This document shows, piece after piece, positions 29,101 to 37,004 of a DNA stretch of 64,000 bases. The notes beneath the pieces were generated by a model. The model saw nothing but the letters and a program-made list of their open reading frames with translations. It ran no database searches and had not been told where the DNA came from. Position 1 is the first letter of the stretch, and every line of letters begins with the position of its first letter. Source of the stretch: Cyanobacterium sp. Dongsha4 (GTDB taxonomy: Bacteria > Cyanobacteriota > Cyanobacteriia > Cyanobacteriales > Cyanobacteriaceae); the NCBI RefSeq assembly GCF_036345015.1, contig NZ_CP084098.1:4186086-4250085 (forward strand), read 5' to 3'. The position numbers were made by a program, and so were the translations under genes.

Positions 29101-31627
29101 AGGGGGAGAAGCCGTCGATAGTTATAGCCTCAATTACTATGATGGCAAAAGCACAGAAGGAGGAAACACAGGAGAAACCACCGAAGATGACGACAAAGTA
29201 GTAGAAACCTACGCCATAGATTTAGGCAGTTATGAAATTACCATTAATGCCGCCAGTGTAGAAGATGATGATACCGTAGTTGATTTTATCAGAGAACCAG
29301 ACGCAGTAATCGAACAAGTTGAACAAACCGAAGAAGAAAACCTACAACCCACCGTTGACTTTATTACCGCAGTATATAACACCCCGGGTTTATCCATTCC
29401 CATCTTAGAAACCCCTGAAATAGTCGCCCAAAAATTATTATTAGGGCAAGATACAGACTTACTAATCTATGATTTTCCCGATGCAGATTTTGACGTTAAC
29501 TTTGACGTTACCGAAATCGGTTTAGAGGCTTTGTTACCAGATTGGGGATTAAATGCAGTTTTAGAATTTGATTTAGGTTTGACATCTAATCTCTATTTTG
29601 CTTATGATACTGTGGGATTATCTGAATGGAGAGACTTAGGATTTTCCGACGATAACTCTATCAGAGTAGCAAACGGATTTTACCTGAGAGATTTTAACGA
29701 AGATGGAGAAGATACCAACGAATTGCAAGGGCGTTTTGGGGTTGGTATTGGCTTTGAAAATAATCTCATCGTTGCCAAAGCGAAAATGACGGGAGGTGTG
29801 CAAAGCGATGGTAACATCAAAGTCGAATTCATCGACAATGGCGAAGATACTGGCACAAATGATGGTGTTATTCGTTTCTTGGAAGTGGTAGAAAATGATT
29901 TTTCGGGGTTGCAAGAAAACTCAGAGGTAGAAGTCGAGGTAAGTGGCGAAGTTGAAGGATTTTTAAATGCAGAGGTAAAAGTTGGTGTTGATGCTGGTTT
30001 TTACGAGGTGATGGAGACAGTTTTAGATATTGACGTAGCTACTTTTCCTTTGTGGAATGTAGAAAATTATATTGCTTTAAGTGGGACAGGCTCTCAAAGT
30101 TATTTAGATAATGCTACAGTTTATTTTGATGCTAATTTTAACGGCATAATAGATAATGATGAGCCTAACACCATTACTAACCCCGATGGTAGCTATCGTT
30201 TAGATATTCCTCTGGCAATTTTCGATACAAATAATAATGGCATACTTGATATTGATGAAGGGCGTTTAGTCTTAACCGACGGTATCGACTCCTCTAGTGG
30301 TTTACCCCTCGAAATACCTTTCTTTACCCTTAGCGACGCTTCTATGGCTACTCCCTTGACTACTTTAGCAACTATCTTAGTAGAAAATGGAATAGATGTA
30401 GAATCCGCACAAAACACCATCAAACAAATCTTTGACCTACCTGAAGATATTGATTTATTCAATTATGATCCATTATTAACTATTGCTGATGGTGATGAAA
30501 CGGCGAAGGAAGTTTATCTCAACCATGTCAAAATATCGGCTTTACTGCAAATGTCCGTTGATGTGGTTAACCATTTAACCATTAACCCTCCCAATGAAAG
30601 TCACATAGTTGAATATGTTGCAGAGATAATTGGCGACTTGTCAACGTTAGATTTAACTAACTCTGAAGAGATTAAGATAGAAATTCTCTCAAAATTACCC
30701 ACCTTACCCCTACTCGAACATCTAAAAGATAGTATCAACCTGAATACAGTTTTCGATGTAGCCTCTCAATTATTAGCACAAACAAATCAGGAATTGAAGG
30801 AAATTGCGGAGAATACTCCCTCAGAGAGTTTAATATCAACTATTGCTCAATTAAAAGAAAAATACTATATTGACTTACCTGCCATCATTGCTGAAATTGG
30901 GGATGGAGAAAAAACCATCATCCAAACTCAAGAAATTGAAGATGTTGTGTTAACTCAGAATCAAACATACAGTCAAGATTTAAGCAGTAATTTTATTGAT
31001 ATTTCTATTGATGATCAAATTACCTACTCAGCCCAAAACCTACCCGATGGTTTAACACTAAGCGATACTGGTATATTGCAGGGAACTGTCACAAACTCAG
31101 CAAAAGGTGATTATGAGGTTAGTTTAACTGCCACAGATTCTGAAGGAGAAAATTTGATGACAGAATTTTCTATTTCTGTAACGGGTACGGAAGATAACCT
31201 TTTAAATACTAGCATCTATCGTTTTCGCACTGGTGAGGCAACTTATATTTATGTCGCCGAAGAAGAAAGACAGCATATATTACAAGATAAATATAATTTT
31301 GTGGAAGAAGGAGAAGCATTTAAGGTGGCATTGGAAGATAATGAAAACCTTGAACCCATTTACCGCTTCCGTAATAATGACCTTGGGGCTACTTATTTAT
31401 ATGTGGGAGAAGAAGAGCGTCAAAGCATCAAGCAGAATTATACAAACTTTATAGAAGAAGGTTTAGCATTTTATACTTATGGTGCGGATACACAGCAAGG
31501 GAATGATATTTATCGTTTTCAAACTCAACCCGGAGGGTATATTTTTGTCGGAGAATCGGAAAGAGAAAATATTTTACAAAGTTACTCTTATTTTATGGAG
31601 GAAGGAGTTGCTTTTGAGGTTGCCTAG
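20195..31627 (+). CDS. Giant modular Ca-binding surface protein, 3810 aa
   Basis: Domains in order: six or seven FG-GAP/VCBS-type Ca-binding repeats at residues ~15-365 (DIDNDGDNDIISA, DLDGDGDNDVVAA); Calx-beta-like domains to ~690; two near-identical LamG/concanavalin-like domains at ~749-957 and ~961-1169; more Calx-beta-like units; a second FG-GAP cluster at ~1700-1990; further Calx-beta-like and helical regions with EF-hand-like loops (near 2786 DDDGLLSPEEL, 2926 NDDGKVSLAEL, 3310 NFNGIIDNDE); a cadherin/Ig-like domain at ~3606-3660; and the C-terminal triple DUF5648-like repeat at ~3675-3810. It is very acidic. There is no classical N-terminal signal peptide, so a C-terminal export route such as type I secretion is inferred. 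Likely an adhesin or S-layer-like protein. Confidence 0.9.
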   Translation: MTSFNFSSRKTITTSNIDNVADIYGGDFDSDGDIDLVGITSGYGQDDVFILKNSSNGGSWSYSLVYGELQVAEDFPAGSVYVIDIDNDGDNDIISASNDDDNIFIFYNNGSGTSWDDEKIADNFRGASGIFALDLASDGYVDIIAASEDDHDIATWRQTSRDNFQGEKTIDGSMNEAVAVYSADLDGDGDNDVVAAAFDENNAGIAWWENEGSGNNWGDRISIADFDGATDVIAVDIDNDDDIDIVASAEGSLDDIAWWKNNGSGSFTRQSNIDGDFDGVWEITAADLDNDRDLDIIAAARDENQVAWWENNGDGTFGSRNTIQTGFDAISVFVEDFNNDGYLDIASASFDGNNISWWENNLVTAEISNSTGYVLREVGTTNTAEFTVTLDREAPEDITINYEILGGVSEADYSGLSGEIDFSTGDESKTVSFAIEDDDIYERLESLIINLSEGNGYLLNYSSDSVGFRIRDYIDIVANTNPSEDGTIGSFSIEMDIPQDTIELNFSTDGTATRGVDYQLFYLANGEKQYLDTDDDSFPITDDTDSLALYVEPLNDTIYDPDESIIVNLESSSDYYVDEDTATLTLTDNEPIISIGDIVNPTENEIGYIELELDNPVESDAGIRVKYSILDDSTATFNQDYYASQSRLTTDSDAENAVFIPKNAITAKLYISALPDAVAEDTEDINIQFYTFEDEFIEDYAYGLTDGNSTLDVTVEISDGENYVTGLAVFDQDNNYLEDGEIRTEDGYIAFWSLGEKSGNVAFNKGSIGSDVDGSYQNNPTLGVRGLANNSDTAVEFNGVDEGIFIPDNDQINTGGSYPERTIELWFQANSLDGRQVIYEEGGTLNGINIFLDDNQLNLGVWANDEGEWLNFTVETGETYHTILTFDNGILTGYVNDENIGSVNLDFDSIPTHTAGIGIAQMNDDSRFSNDESANDNDYYFQGIVDDVYIYDYAVEIKDAIASWGLGETSGDVAVNEGSIGSDVDGSYQNSPTLGVSGLANNSDTAVEFDGVDDGIFIPDNEQINTGGSYSERTIELWFQANSLDGRQVIYEEGGTANGINIFLDDNQLNLGVWVSSEGEWLNFPVEEGETYHAILIFDNGILTGYVNDENIGSVETDFTSIPAHSGNIGIAQMNNDSRFSNDDSGEDEGFYFQGVIDDVSIYDYAIKFNASLKNQKTFLTYKLISQPTDTVTINLSLDGNGELSTNTLTISPDEWATPQIIEVNDIKTDSVVTANLSSDDENYDGLNLDTNIILADNTITEIKVSEGEENQLPTFNPIVRLASLGSVTEDNNRVEGFRLSLDNPTDTDLTITYQVSGTATSSEDNEDNYDYEALNGEITIKAGETEAVIGINQFDDNVVENDETIIVSLNSGDGYELDSDSQTATLTINDNDTAEINLVTESFLSSINVDDESLLNIQLLSLDENGNAVFDVKLTSQPSDTVTVNLTDSLNENSDTVSLTFTVDNWNVSQNPTWEGLTENTDSNDFTYQIDVLTTSDDSDYDNQTTEIPITTSLYNQNIDSIVTVEGEEGVNIRLRLNSQPTDDVTVNLLESTIDESENEFSATSLTFTPDDWNTYQTITVTGIDDERSDGDITYTLRLSGSSDDSNYDDLIEYLTITNEDINDNQVTDESPTEDEDTLLVKLSVIDDGEIAEDDEDTPAQLLVSLEDGEVAPEGGLNVRYSVLDSTATSGVDYQPLEWFIEQVGSENPFEGVDVGTFSDLSLIDIDNDGDLDAFIGNSYGAIEFFKNYSIEDTGLAGVANFEEEIDEDNPLSGFDVGSYSSIDFVDIDDDGDFDAFVGNSNGEIIFYQNTGDESSAIFTLITGSGNPFDEMSVGGYAVPSFVDIDSDGDKDVFIGNEDGEIIFYQNTGDESSAIFTLITGSDNPFNGLELSDRTSLSFIDIDEDNDFDTFIGNGDGEVFYYNNTGNSVEATYVEQSGIANLFVDAEGETVTDFGSNIMPTFGDIDDDGDLDAFFGEVYGRVLYYQNFANNEITIQEGSDSAIIEVYPIADNVAEDDETVTVILNTNSGYYLTAEEGISGTITIVDNDTPQLIITDSQGNQITDDDSFTTAENDSTTQSFLLSLATQPTATVIVYINSNDEGEGVLDTDTLYFTTDNWSQTQEVILASVDDVIEDGKISYQIVTNAVSEDDVYDDIQTQPINISNQDDNDTAQVIVTQIDEYTYSIELATQPLGDVFVTMTPDNQIALNNRDAGIFLTLTFNENNWNDSQTVVVNAQDDYDIEYNHNAEIEFTVSSNDDEVYNEITPPENIEALILDNDKPTVNITVGDGVEEEASPGYFTITLSQPTPNNNDGDTGFAINYQILTDESTTTNGGDYQEILETGVIYIPAGSNSSNLFIQPIDDYLVEGFDILVTTAYDSDSGEVSLIIDDEDIDSYTIPANNQLTFSNGVIATLPDAITLSNQESNTVFVNLLNGDDISTTDTTRVAGENLTIQLSTGDTYGIDNNRSEAILQIIDNDTPGLRIVQRGDRTQVTEGNTGIIQISLLSQPTHDVTIAFTTDGEIEEISSLNFTPDNWYQLQSIDITAIDENIAETDKFHFSTLEYLLTSNDDDYNNLEIAPQILYIQDRLLDTENTYKGVEFALNALQKAQDKLSIPILGQLEGVVPDFIELFKDDLIENIQTTSQLTTWQLEQILQDILSDYGISVTTEITDIDTTFTVTVSESYEDVTFEVADDLGMSALGMSYEGTVVGDISYDGTLVFILGKDGTFYLDTENTIYDVDVDLELEELEGSGSLGFVKVDFEDDPDTESFLSLTGTVQLTDENFDDDGLLSPEELALISYTAENDTQTFFEEYTNYDLLGDAALGLSAIGSLDRTIYFPTFNFDLYVDFPLFNYADETVSAADESEFIVEINDLQLDLGTYVSNYFVTYLDQIDNQLQPIYPILDTFNTDTKFLSYLKLDDLYDYNDDGKVSLAELTFKLLGGSGEADNLFEFLDNIEYLINLVRLGGEAVDSYSLNYYDGKSTEGGNTGETTEDDDKVVETYAIDLGSYEITINAASVEDDDTVVDFIREPDAVIEQVEQTEEENLQPTVDFITAVYNTPGLSIPILETPEIVAQKLLLGQDTDLLIYDFPDADFDVNFDVTEIGLEALLPDWGLNAVLEFDLGLTSNLYFAYDTVGLSEWRDLGFSDDNSIRVANGFYLRDFNEDGEDTNELQGRFGVGIGFENNLIVAKAKMTGGVQSDGNIKVEFIDNGEDTGTNDGVIRFLEVVENDFSGLQENSEVEVEVSGEVEGFLNAEVKVGVDAGFYEVMETVLDIDVATFPLWNVENYIALSGTGSQSYLDNATVYFDANFNGIIDNDEPNTITNPDGSYRLDIPLAIFDTNNNGILDIDEGRLVLTDGIDSSSGLPLEIPFFTLSDASMATPLTTLATILVENGIDVESAQNTIKQIFDLPEDIDLFNYDPLLTIADGDETAKEVYLNHVKISALLQMSVDVVNHLTINPPNESHIVEYVAEIIGDLSTLDLTNSEEIKIEILSKLPTLPLLEHLKDSINLNTVFDVASQLLAQTNQELKEIAENTPSESLISTIAQLKEKYYIDLPAIIAEIGDGEKTIIQTQEIEDVVLTQNQTYSQDLSSNFIDISIDDQITYSAQNLPDGLTLSDTGILQGTVTNSAKGDYEVSLTATDSEGENLMTEFSISVTGTEDNLLNTSIYRFRTGEATYIYVAEEERQHILQDKYNFVEEGEAFKVALEDNENLEPIYRFRNNDLGATYLYVGEEERQSIKQNYTNFIEEGLAFYTYGADTQQGNDIYRFQTQPGGYIFVGESERENILQSYSYFMEEGVAFEVA
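22439..23700 (+). repeat. Tandem duplication of the LamG domain within the giant gene
   Basis: Two copies 636 bp apart (22439-23063 and 23075-23700) encode almost the same 208-residue LamG-like domain. Long identical blocks such as SNDTAVEF-type and SLDGRQVIYEEGG segments occur in both, and DNA identity is also high, so the duplication is recent or kept similar by gene conversion. Confidence 0.85.
25607..25858 (+). repeat. Near-identical FG-GAP repeat DNA, 171-bp period
   Basis: About 80 bp starting GAAATAATTTTCTATC at 25607 recur at 25778 with only a few changes. They encode IIFYQNTGDESSAIFTLITG twice. This is in-frame expansion (57 residues) of the second FG-GAP cluster. Confidence 0.85.
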
Positions 31628-31793
31628 GATTGCTTTAAATATTATTAAAATATTATTTTTCTTGAGTTTGATAAATCTCAAAACCAATGATTTTTGGTGC
31701 AAATGAGTTAAGCTCTGCCTAAAATTTGTTATGATTACCTAAAATCTTCAGGAAAAAAGTCCCTAATACTTTAATACCCTAAAATTTTTGCTA

Positions 31794-32471
31794 ATGGACT
31801 ATCGAAGACTGGAAAAAATAAAGCAAATTCTCCAACAAAGACAACCTGATTTAACCTTAATTACTGATAATGTCAACAACTTCCGTAACTTGTCCGCCAT
31901 AATACGCAGTTGTGAAGCGGTAGGGATGATGGAAGTTCATTTAGTTAATAATCAACAAGAACAACTATACTTAATTAATAAAGTAACTGCGGGTGCAGAA
32001 CGATGGTTAACACAAACTAGGCATTCTAGTATTGTGACTGGAATTAATCACTTAAAAAAAAGGGGTTTTACTATTTATGCTACTCATTTGAGCGATCGCA
32101 CCTTAGATTATCGTAAAATGGATTATACAAAACCCACCGCTTTTGTTGTAGGTTCAGAAAAAAAAGGTATCAGCGAAGAAGCCTTAGAAAATGCTGACTA
32201 TCATATTAGTATTCCAATGATGGGAATGACACAATCATTAAATGTTTCTGTTGCCACTGCTATTATTTTGTTTGAAGCACAAAGACAAAGAGAAGAAAAA
32301 GGGTCTTATCAACAACTAAGAATTTCCCAAGAAATTTACGAGAAAACTATTTTTGAGTGGGCTTATCCGGAAGCCGCACTCGCTTACAAAGCTAACAAAA
32401 AACCCTATCCACCACTAACAGACACTGGAGAAATCAATCGAGATTATAAATCCAGTAGAGCATCTTCTTGA
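31794..32471 (+). CDS. trmH: tRNA (guanosine-18-2'-O)-methyltransferase TrmH
   Basis: The 225-residue SPOUT methyltransferase has the TrmH motifs: motif 1 NVNNFRNLSAIIRSCEAVG, motif 2 AFVVGSEKKGIS, and motif 3 ISIPMMGMTQSLNVSVATAI, which forms the knot that binds S-adenosylmethionine. The enzyme methylates the ribose of G18 in the tRNA D-loop. The start is the ATG at 31794; an in-frame TTG at 31788 is less likely. The 3' end overlaps the convergent ferredoxin gene by 28 bp. Confidence 0.93.
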   Translation: MDYRRLEKIKQILQQRQPDLTLITDNVNNFRNLSAIIRSCEAVGMMEVHLVNNQQEQLYLINKVTAGAERWLTQTRHSSIVTGINHLKKRGFTIYATHLSDRTLDYRKMDYTKPTAFVVGSEKKGISEEALENADYHISIPMMGMTQSLNVSVATAIILFEAQRQREEKGSYQQLRISQEIYEKTIFEWAYPEAALAYKANKKPYPPLTDTGEINRDYKSSRASS

Positions 32472-32749
32472 TGAGTTTTGATTACACAGTCAGAGGTGGC
32501 ATAAGCCTTACAAGTAAGGAAAAATCCCGCCTCAATTTCCTTATCTTTAAGGAAGTCATAATCGTGATTAACGCTACCTTCAACGATTTTCGCCGTGCAA
32601 CTGACACAAACACCAGCACGACAAGAGTAAGGCAAGTTAAAACCCTGTCTTTCGGCGGCATCTAAAATATACTCATCTGCATTGACTTCAATCACATTAT
32701 CAATGCCTTTTTCTTCATTTATTAATCTTATTTTATAACTATTTGCCAT
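32444..32749 (-). CDS. Plant-type [2Fe-2S] ferredoxin
   Basis: The 101-residue protein has the plant-type ferredoxin cluster motif CRAGVCVSC (C-x4-C-x2-C) with the fourth cysteine in FFLTCKAY, and the usual YILDAAERQGFNLPYSC lead-in. It carries electrons, in cyanobacteria typically from photosystem I. The C-terminal 10-15 residues are longer than in PetF1, so this may be one of the alternative ferredoxins. The gene is convergent with trmH and the coding ends overlap by 28 bp. Confidence 0.92.
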   Translation of the reverse strand: MANSYKIRLINEEKGIDNVIEVNADEYILDAAERQGFNLPYSCRAGVCVSCTAKIVEGSVNHDYDFLKDKEIEAGFFLTCKAYATSDCVIKTHQEDALLDL

Positions 32750-32875
32750 CGCAATAACAATGATTATTTTCTTAAAACTCGATATTTTATCTTAATGCTC
32801 ATTGATCCCCTAATTTCTAATTTACTTGATAATATTAAGCAATCTTTACAATATTTCACTTGATTTGAAATATAC

Positions 32876-33094
32876 TCAACTAATTTCAATAATTTTATTA
32901 GGGTTAGACAAACCTGATTTAATGATTACTTGAGATTTTTTCACCCCGAATTGTTTCGCAATGACGGTAATTAATTCCTGATTAGCTTTACCATCGATGG
33001 GGGGCGATTTAAGGTTAACAAGCCAAGTATCATCTTCTTTTTTTTCGATGGTTTGTTTTTTCGATCGAGGTTTTACTTTCACACTAATTTTCAT
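32876..33094 (-). CDS. DUF167 (YggU-type) protein
   Basis: The 72-residue protein matches the small DUF167/UPF0235 family: KISVKVKPRSKKQ at the start, LKSPPIDGKANQELI in the middle and VIIKSGLSNPNKIIEI at the end. Function is unknown in bacteria. Length is normal. It stands alone between the ferredoxin and pentapeptide-repeat genes on the same strand. Confidence 0.88.
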   Translation of the reverse strand: MKISVKVKPRSKKQTIEKKEDDTWLVNLKSPPIDGKANQELITVIAKQFGVKKSQVIIKSGLSNPNKIIEIS

Positions 33095-33127
33095 GGGATA
33101 TACTTAGAACTTAATAGTAATATATTA

Positions 33128-33847
33128 CTAATCGTGAATTGAACCATCTGGCATAATTGCACCATGTAAAATGGCATCATCAAAAATTGTACCTGTTATA
33201 TCTGCCCCTGTTAAGTCAGCATTGATTAAAATTGCTCCTGTAAAGTCGGCATAGCTAATATCTGCATTACGGAAACTGGCAGAAGTTAAATCCGTTAAAA
33301 CCTCGTCATTATCAATTCTACGACAAAGATGCGATCGACATAATTTAGCACCGTCAAAATTAGCTTTATATAATAATGCTTGAGAGAAATTTGCATAGCA
33401 TAGCAGTGCATCTTTAAATATTGCTTCGGTTAAATCTGTACGATGATCATAGGAAAAACGAAAATCTGCATCAACTGCGATCGCATCTGAGAAATCAGCC
33501 TTTTGTAAATTAGCACCGCAAAACATAGTTTTAATTATATTCGCATTATGTAAATTTACTCCCTGTAAGTGAGCATTACTTAAATCTGCATCCCTTAAAA
33601 TCGTTTTTGACAAATTACTATAGCTTAAATCAGTACCCCATAAAATAGCTTCACTTAAATTCGCCCCCGAAAAATTGCCGTAAGAGAAATTGCTCAATCC
33701 TAATCTTGTTTGTCGAAAATCTGCCCCCGAAAAATTAATCTCCCTTAAATCTTCTTTCAGTATCTCTCCCTCAATGAATTTGATCCCTTGAAAATCCCTT
33801 ACTCCATGTTTATATTGATCTAAAATCTCTGAAATCTCAATGGTCAT
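33128..33847 (-). CDS. Pentapeptide-repeat protein, 239 aa
   Basis: From residue ~35 to the end the protein is built of A(D/N)Lxx pentapeptides (INFSGADFRQTRLGLSNFS, LTSASFRNADISYADFTGA), forming a quadrilateral beta-helix. There is no signal peptide or membrane segment. Such proteins are abundant in cyanobacteria, and most have no known function. It starts 33 bp downstream of the DUF167 start region and is on the same strand. Confidence 0.9.
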   Translation of the reverse strand: MTIEISEILDQYKHGVRDFQGIKFIEGEILKEDLREINFSGADFRQTRLGLSNFSYGNFSGANLSEAILWGTDLSYSNLSKTILRDADLSNAHLQGVNLHNANIIKTMFCGANLQKADFSDAIAVDADFRFSYDHRTDLTEAIFKDALLCYANFSQALLYKANFDGAKLCRSHLCRRIDNDEVLTDLTSASFRNADISYADFTGAILINADLTGADITGTIFDDAILHGAIMPDGSIHD

Positions 33848-33935
33848 AATACGAAATAATATTTTCTTAATCGGCTATATTTATATATCTTACTCAGATC
33901 TTGAGCATTTATTGTACCAATTCAATTGTTACCTA

Positions 33936-35234
33936 TTAATTCGATAGCCCACATTTGGAATTTTCTTGGTCAATTTCTTTTTTTAACTCCGAAGAAACTC
34001 CTAATATTGCATCGTGATAAAGATAGTCAAATTCCCTCTGAAAATGTTGAGCAATAAGAGGATTATAAATAACTAATAAGGTTTCATCGTTAATATTATT
34101 TGCAGAATTAGACCAGTTATGAGAGCCTGTGATTACGATATAACGGTCAACTATAGCAAATTTATGATGTAACTTATCTCCCAACGGTAAACGAGGAATG
34201 CCGACAGTTTCTAATGGTTGTCGCCAAGGATTATTATTATTCTCATAAACACATTTTCTTGAAAGGGCAACCCCCAACAAATCAAGTCCTTCACTATAGT
34301 ATTGGTAAGCAAAATTAGGATCAATTAAAACCCTTATTTTTACTCCTGCTAAGGATTCTTTTTCAAGAGTATTTGCTATTTCTTGATCACTAAAAACAAA
34401 TAATGCTAAATCAATAGAACTATTCGCCTTTGCTAATTCCCTAGCAATAATACCATTACTACTATTCTCCCAAAGAGTTGATCGACTATTAGGAGAAAAT
34501 TTTACCACAATAGAACTACTGCCAATATTTACTATGTTTGTGCGTCTTTCGGGTTTATTTAAACCAAATAAGCTATCCTTCTTTTTTCCTACTCCATCAC
34601 CCCATAAGTAGTTAAATTCTTGAGTAAAAATTTTAGCCATTTCTTGACTATTAAATACAATTAAATGATTTGTATTTCCCCTTGTTTCTTGATTATCAAA
34701 ATCTCCATGAATACCACTCAGAGTGAAATTTGCTGAACCTGTAACAACTTTTTTTTGATCAATAACAACAAATTTATGGTGCATTAAACCACTGCCCTTA
34801 CTGCCATCTTCTGTATCATCGATGATGGGTATATTCGCCCTTTTTAGAATTGCTAAACCATGATTATTCGGCAACTGACTTAAAGGTTTATTATAATTAT
34901 TTTCCGTGACAATTCTTATTTTTACACCCTGCTTTTTTTTCTCTACAATCACCCTTGCTAATCTTGCCAAATTTAATTCTTGAATCGCTATATCAATAGT
35001 TTGATTTGCACTATTAATTTGCTCAATTAAAACTGTTTCTAAATCATCTCCAAATCTTTTAATTTTACGATAAGGTTCTTCATATTCTTTTCCCTTCGCT
35101 TGATTATGATTAAAATAAACTTGGATGCTTTCCTCTTGAGCTAAAGGTGGCAATTTAGGTGGAGAATTATGACAACCACCCAATACTATTAAGCTAAAAA
35201 TTAGACCTAGGGGAAAACTAATTATTTTAAGCAT
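33936..35234 (-). CDS. Phospholipase D-like lipoprotein with two HKD motifs
   Basis: The 432-residue protein starts with a lipoprotein signal (FPLGLIFSLIVLGGC, lipobox LGGC). It then has two PLD catalytic modules: HHKFVVIDQKKVVTGSANFT and HHKFAIVDRYIVITGSHNWS, each a full HxKx4D motif. PLD-like enzymes cut phosphodiester bonds in phospholipids or nucleic acid, or transfer phosphatidyl groups. As a lipoprotein it would work in the periplasm. The gene starts 20 bp after the stop of the UDG-like gene and is probably co-transcribed with it. Substrate not determined. Confidence 0.88.
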   Translation of the reverse strand: MLKIISFPLGLIFSLIVLGGCHNSPPKLPPLAQEESIQVYFNHNQAKGKEYEEPYRKIKRFGDDLETVLIEQINSANQTIDIAIQELNLARLARVIVEKKKQGVKIRIVTENNYNKPLSQLPNNHGLAILKRANIPIIDDTEDGSKGSGLMHHKFVVIDQKKVVTGSANFTLSGIHGDFDNQETRGNTNHLIVFNSQEMAKIFTQEFNYLWGDGVGKKKDSLFGLNKPERRTNIVNIGSSSIVVKFSPNSRSTLWENSSNGIIARELAKANSSIDLALFVFSDQEIANTLEKESLAGVKIRVLIDPNFAYQYYSEGLDLLGVALSRKCVYENNNNPWRQPLETVGIPRLPLGDKLHHKFAIVDRYIVITGSHNWSNSANNINDETLLVIYNPLIAQHFQREFDYLYHDAILGVSSELKKEIDQENSKCGLSN

Positions 35235-35254
35235 TTTAACTATTGTTTATTTTC

Positions 35255-35935
35255 TTAAAACGCTAATCGAGATAATGTATTTTCTAACATTGAAGGAAAA
35301 CGATTATAATATTTTTGATTTAATGGGGAAGGATGAGGTAGAGGATAAATAGTAACATTTTTCTGATAGGTTTTTCCTTTTTCTCCTATGGTGGATATAG
35401 TAATATTTAAGCTACTTTCATAACGAGAATCACCTTTTGACCAAAAGGCATTAAATTCATCTTTATTACTATAATATTCAAACCACTTAAAGGCTTCTGT
35501 ACCTAAAGTAATTATCTGTGTCCCTTGCCAATAAATAACTAATAACTGCTCGATAAAAGGTCTAAATCTTTTTTTTACTTTCATGGCATAGGCTTTATTT
35601 TCTGGTGGTTTATAAGGTACTGTATTGGTTAAGATTAAGCGCTCTTTTATAGATGCTAATTTTTCTTCATTAATTAATTCTTCTTGGTAAATAGCCTTAT
35701 AAAAACCCTGTCTTACCAATTGCCCTGCCGCTCCAATTAAAGGTTGTCCTGCTTTGACTTCATCCCTACCTAAATCCCTACCGAAAAAACAAATATTACT
35801 CTTTAAATTGCCATAATATAAAATTGGCTTAGTGGGATCTTTTTCACAATTTCTATATACAGGAATATCTATAGGAAATTCTTCTCTTTGAGCTTCTTTT
35901 TGAATTTGATCTATTAATTGTTCAATGGGTTGCAT
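35255..35935 (-). CDS. Uracil-DNA glycosylase-like protein
   Basis: The 226-residue protein resembles the UDG superfamily: FFGRDLGRDEVKAGQPLIG at the motif A position, LTNTVPYKPPENKAY in the middle, TLGTEAFKWF, and the motif B-like PLPHPSPLNQKYY. The cysteines that bind the Fe-S cluster in family 4/5 UDGs are not seen, and the catalytic motif is unusual, so activity on uracil in DNA is uncertain. It forms a likely operon with the PLD lipoprotein 20 bp downstream. Confidence 0.75.
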   Translation of the reverse strand: MQPIEQLIDQIQKEAQREEFPIDIPVYRNCEKDPTKPILYYGNLKSNICFFGRDLGRDEVKAGQPLIGAAGQLVRQGFYKAIYQEELINEEKLASIKERLILTNTVPYKPPENKAYAMKVKKRFRPFIEQLLVIYWQGTQIITLGTEAFKWFEYYSNKDEFNAFWSKGDSRYESSLNITISTIGEKGKTYQKNVTIYPLPHPSPLNQKYYNRFPSMLENTLSRLAF

Positions 35936-36039
35936 TCTTCATTTAGATTTAAGTTTTTAACAAAAATAAACAAATTTATTTAATAACTTGCAGATTTTTG
36001 ATTTATTTGTATGATTTCCTATTCCCTATTCCCTTTTAA

Positions 36040-36720
36040 TTAACCTAATAAACTTGTAAATAAGGCTTTTCCATCCACAAAACCTAATGCGGAATCACTT
36101 GCTCTTTCAGGATGGGGCATCATACCTAAAACGTTACCTTTTTTGTTAGTAATTCCTGCAATATTTTTACATGATCCGTTTGGGTTAGATTCAGAGTTTA
36201 TTTCTCCGTTTTCACTGGCATAGCGAAACAATATTTGTCCGTTGTCTTCCAATTCTTGAAGGGTATCATCGTCAGCATAATAGTTACCTTCCCCGTGGGC
36301 AATGGGAAAACACACCACTTGAGATGATTGATAATTTTTTGTCCATATAGAGTTATTATGTTCTACTCTTACGGGAACTTGATCACAAATAAAGTGTAAA
36401 TCTCGATTACGGATTAATGCCCCCGGTAATAAGCCTGATTCGGTTAAAACTTGGAAACCGTTGCAAATCCCCAAGACATATTTTCCTGCTTCTGCGTGTT
36501 GGACTACACTTTTCATCACTGGGGAAAAACGAGCTACAGCACCACAACGAAGATAGTCTCCGTAACTAAATCCCCCCGGAATTATAACTACATCTAAATC
36601 GTCAATATCTGTTTCTTGATGCCATACCATACGGGTAGGTTGATTTAAAATTCCTTCTGTTACCATGGCAACATCGCGATCGCAATTTGAACCAGGGAAC
36701 ACTATTACACCAAATTTCAT
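36040..36720 (-). CDS. purQ: Phosphoribosylformylglycinamidine synthase subunit PurQ
   Basis: The 226-residue class I glutamine amidotransferase starts [15 protein letters not shown] and has the nucleophile loop [10 protein letters not shown] and the His/Glu pair MMPHPERA. It supplies ammonia from glutamine to PurL for the fourth step of purine synthesis. It is 20 bp downstream of purS on the same strand, the usual purSQ arrangement of organisms with small PurL. purL is not in the window. Confidence 0.95.
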   Translation of the reverse strand: MKFGVIVFPGSNCDRDVAMVTEGILNQPTRMVWHQETDIDDLDVVIIPGGFSYGDYLRCGAVARFSPVMKSVVQHAEAGKYVLGICNGFQVLTESGLLPGALIRNRDLHFICDQVPVRVEHNNSIWTKNYQSSQVVCFPIAHGEGNYYADDDTLQELEDNGQILFRYASENGEINSESNPNGSCKNIAGITNKKGNVLGMMPHPERASDSALGFVDGKALFTSLLG

Positions 36721-36740
36721 TTATCTTTTTCCTCTTGATT

Positions 36741-37004
36741 TTATTCTTCGACGGGGATTAACTCGAAACAATAGTTTTCAATAACTGGATTAGCTAATAG
36801 TTGATCACACATAGCGTGTAATTGTTGATCCGCTTCTTCTTTATTGGCGGCAGTAATACTCAATTCTATATATTTCCCAATACGCACATTTTCCACCCCC
36901 TGATAACCTAATTGATGTAATCCAGACTCCACTGCCGTACCAGCAGTATCTAATACAGATGGTCTAAGGGTGACATAAACACGGGAATTGAATTTTTGAC
37001 TCAT
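36741..37004 (-). CDS. purS: Phosphoribosylformylglycinamidine synthase subunit PurS
   Basis: The 87-residue protein has the PurS pattern (YVTLRPSVLDTAGTAVESGL, GYQGVENVRIGKYIEL). PurS bridges PurQ and PurL in the FGAM synthase complex. It is the first gene of a purSQ pair. Confidence 0.94.
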   Translation of the reverse strand: MSQKFNSRVYVTLRPSVLDTAGTAVESGLHQLGYQGVENVRIGKYIELSITAANKEEADQQLHAMCDQLLANPVIENYCFELIPVEE

